DNA of 64,000 bases, from assembly GCF_038002165.1 (NCBI RefSeq), contig NZ_JBBOBR010000001.1, positions 1,922,001-1,986,000 on the forward strand, given 5' to 3'. Within the stretch, counting starts at the first letter, position 1; each line of letters starts with the position of its first letter. The position numbers and the translations under genes were made by a program. Below, piece after piece: positions 62,136 to 64,000 of the stretch. The notes beneath the pieces are model-generated. The model ran no database searches, had not been told where the DNA came from, and saw only the letters and a list, made by a program, of their open reading frames with translations. Source of the DNA: Cytobacillus sp. FSL H8-0458. Lineage in GTDB: Bacteria > Bacillota > Bacilli > Bacillales > Cytobacillaceae.

Positions 62136-63038
62136 ATGAAAAAATTCTTAATGATCATAACTATCTTTTCACTGATGCTTCTGTCAGCCTGCAGTGGAAA
62201 TGAAACAAATAACACAGATAAAAACGGAAAAGAACAGCCGAAAGAAACGTTCACCATTGGGGTCATCCCTGTTCAAACAGAGGGATCGATGGAAGCAGCC
62301 ATGGAGAAACTGCAGTCAACCTTATCTGAAAAACTCGACCGAGAGGTAGCTGTCGAAGTTTATCCGGATTATAACGGGGTAGTGGAAGCCATGAACTACG
62401 ATAAAATTGATATGGCATATTTCGGCCCGTTAACATATGTCGTTGCCCATGAGAAGAGCGGCGCAAAAGCCATCATTACACAGCTGATTGATGGAGAGCC
62501 ATTCTATTATTCCTATATCATCACCCACAAAGACAATCCATGGAACTCACTTGAAGACCTGCTGAAAAACAGCAGTGAAGCTGACTTTGCCTTCGGTGAT
62601 ATCAATTCAACTTCAGGATCCCTTATTCCATCAATTGAATTAAAGGACCGTGAAGTATACCAATCAGAGGATGAACACAGCTTTAAATCCGTCCGATTCA
62701 CCGGCTCACATGATGCTACTGCATTGGCAGTTCAAAATAAACAGGTGGATGCCGGTGCGATCGACAGCGCCATCTATAATCAATTAGTGGATTCAGGAAA
62801 AGTAGATGGAAATCAGATTAAAACGATCTGGAAATCAGAAAAGCTTTTCCAGTACCCTTGGGCTGTACATGAAAACACCGATGAAGAAACAATTAAAGCA
62901 TTGAAAGAAGCATTTCTGGCGATTGAAGATCCCGAAATTCTTGATGCATTCGGTGCAAGCGGATTTACTGAAGCAAGCAACGAAGATTATGAAAGCATCC
63001 GTCAGGCTGCCCTAAAAGAGGGACTTATTAAAGAATAG
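62136..63038 (+). CDS. phnD: PhnD-type ABC transporter substrate-binding lipoprotein
   Basis: A 300-residue lipoprotein; the lipobox LLSAC places the lipidated Cys at residue 19. The mature part is PhnD-like: TIGVIPVQTEGSM, MAYFGPLTYVVAHEKSGAKAI, FGDINSTSGSLIPS and TGSHDATALAVQNKQVDAGAID. The family binds phosphonate, phosphite or phosphate outside the membrane. AAGGAAGTG precedes ATG 62136. Permease and ATPase genes follow. The ligand cannot be read from sequence, and the selD neighbour is separated by a terminator. Confidence 0.88.
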   Translation: MKKFLMIITIFSLMLLSACSGNETNNTDKNGKEQPKETFTIGVIPVQTEGSMEAAMEKLQSTLSEKLDREVAVEVYPDYNGVVEAMNYDKIDMAYFGPLTYVVAHEKSGAKAIITQLIDGEPFYYSYIITHKDNPWNSLEDLLKNSSEADFAFGDINSTSGSLIPSIELKDREVYQSEDEHSFKSVRFTGSHDATALAVQNKQVDAGAIDSAIYNQLVDSGKVDGNQIKTIWKSEKLFQYPWAVHENTDEETIKALKEAFLAIEDPEILDAFGASGFTEASNEDYESIRQAALKEGLIKE

Positions 63039-63049
63039 GGCTGATAAGA

Positions 63050-63805
63050 TTGTGGTTTAAAAAAAGCAGCATATTAACATATACCGTGTTGGCTTTTTTC
63101 ATTTTTCTAAGCATGAAGCTGACAGAATTTGACTTATCTAAATTCAAAGACTTTCGCAACATGATTGACTTTCTGTCCCATTGGTTCCCAATGGATTTTT
63201 CTCTCCTTCCAAGGATACTGGAAGACAGTCTGGAAACCTTGGCGATGGCTTTTCTGGGAAGCTTCTTCGGGCTTATTATCGGACTTCCCTTAAGCTTTAT
63301 GGCCGCCAAAAACACATCCGGCTCAAAATTTGTTTACCATATAACCAGAGTCGGCCTCAGCTTTGTCCGATCCATTCCTGAAATTGTTTTTGGTTTGATT
63401 CTTTTGACGGCTCTTGGGCTTGGTCCTTTTCCGGCTGTCCTGGCCATTATGTTTCATAACATTGGGGTTCTGGGGAAACTGATCTCAGAACTCATTGAAG
63501 CATCCGATCCCGGCCCGCAGGAGGCCATGAAAGCAGTTGGGGCAAAAAGCTGGTTTGCTTCTCTGTTCAGCATACTGCCTCAAATATGGCCAAATGTATT
63601 GTCAAATTACTTCTACCGGTTTGAAGTTGCCATAAGGACTTCCCTCATCTTAGGCTTCATTGGCGGAGGAGGAATTGGCCAAAGACTTTTTAATGATTTT
63701 AAAACCTTCCAATACAATTCAGTTTCGCTCGATGTCCTGGTGATTATGATCATCGTGATTCTAGTGGACCTTTTTGGAAGCTATGTCAGGAACCGAGTGA
63801 TATAA
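63050..63805 (+). CDS. phnE: PhnE-type ABC transporter permease
   Basis: A 251-residue membrane protein with about six hydrophobic segments and the permease EAA loop (EASDPGPQEAMKAVGAKSW, about residues 151-169). SLRTSLILGFIGGGGIGQRL-like C-terminal sequence is typical of PhnE. The start is a TTG at 63050, 11 bases after the phnD stop, with AGGG upstream. It forms the membrane channel of the transporter with PhnC. Confidence 0.88.
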   Translation: MWFKKSSILTYTVLAFFIFLSMKLTEFDLSKFKDFRNMIDFLSHWFPMDFSLLPRILEDSLETLAMAFLGSFFGLIIGLPLSFMAAKNTSGSKFVYHITRVGLSFVRSIPEIVFGLILLTALGLGPFPAVLAIMFHNIGVLGKLISELIEASDPGPQEAMKAVGAKSWFASLFSILPQIWPNVLSNYFYRFEVAIRTSLILGFIGGGGIGQRLFNDFKTFQYNSVSLDVLVIMIIVILVDLFGSYVRNRVI

Positions 63806-63817
63806 AGGAGGCCGGAA

Positions 63818-64000
63818 ATGCTTGAGATTCAAAATATAACAGTCCGTTATCCCGGCATGATGCATAATGCGCTTAATTCAATAAATCTGACGATACACCC
63901 TGGAGATTTTGTTTGCGTGCTAGGTAAAAGCGGTGCCGGAAAATCCACTCTGATCCGCTGTTTAAATGGCCTGCAGACACCTTCATCAGGGGAAATCATC
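63818..64000 (+). CDS. phnC: PhnC-type ABC transporter ATPase, 3' end outside window
   Basis: The first 61 codons are visible from ATG 63818 with AAAGGAGG upstream: [13 protein letters not shown], then [17 protein letters not shown] containing Walker A (GKSGAGKST). It is the energising subunit of the PhnDEC transporter. The gene is cut by the window end. Confidence 0.88.
   Translation, partial: MLEIQNITVRYPGMMHNALNSINLTIHPGDFVCVLGKSGAGKSTLIRCLNGLQTPSSGEII

Overview
The window looks like chromosome from a low-GC, spore-forming member of the Bacillaceae (Bacillus, Cytobacillus or Mesobacillus-like). This is inferred from strong AGGAGG-type ribosome sites, frequent GTG and TTG starts, and many Bacillus families. 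These include an SplA-like regulator, YhfH, YdjO-like, YndM, YkuK, YpbS, IspA, DacC, Des/DesK/DesR, a WalR-box cell-wall hydrolase and SleL/YaaH-type spore glycosidases. I see no phage, insertion sequence, CRISPR array, rRNA or tRNA.

Layout. 1-6.4 kb: partial sulfite-oxidase-like enzyme, small sporulation or cold-type proteins, an erythromycin-esterase-family protein and an M3 peptidase. 6.6-16.2 kb: a membrane PAS histidine kinase, a LysM/3D hydrolase, a repetitive coiled-coil protein, a lipoprotein, an aldo/keto reductase, an exonuclease and a TerD pair (yceD/yceE-like). 16.4-30.8 kb: a spore glycosidase, an SF1 helicase, a class A penicillin-binding protein, an HD protein, PpiB, a Mug-type DNA glycosylase, an IspA protease overlapping a nuclease, an alkyltransferase-like protein, DacC and YceI. 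31-37 kb: a Suv3-like RNA helicase, a decayed endonuclease IV gene and small metabolic genes.

37.3-46.2 kb is one tightly packed [NiFe]-hydrogenase operon: hypA-hypB-hypF-hypC-hypD-hypE, a cytochrome b5-fold protein, small subunit, large subunit, endopeptidase. The small subunit has no Tat signal and has Asn where the second proximal-cluster Cys is expected. The cytochrome b5-like gene overlaps the small-subunit gene by one base, so it is a candidate electron-transfer partner.

48.4-51.4 kb is the membrane-fluidity locus des-desK-desR, with a perfect 13-bp palindrome upstream of des and a hairpin between des and desK. 51.8-53.2 kb holds a branched-chain aminotransferase behind a consensus promoter and a structured leader. 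The leader ends in an intrinsic terminator and shows a loop-loop complementarity, so it is a candidate riboswitch of a class I do not recognise.

58-64 kb has PepF, then a glycosyltransferase followed by selD, then a PhnD/PhnE/PhnC-type ABC transporter cut by the window end. The selD gene contains an in-frame UGA at the catalytic position (residue 18, context KGG-U-GCK), so the organism probably decodes selenocysteine. Ordinary gene callers would start this gene too late. The glycosyltransferase shares motif features with SenB-type selenosugar synthases, so glycosyltransferase plus SelD may make a selenium-containing small molecule.

All family calls come from reading translated sequence against remembered families. 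No database search was run.
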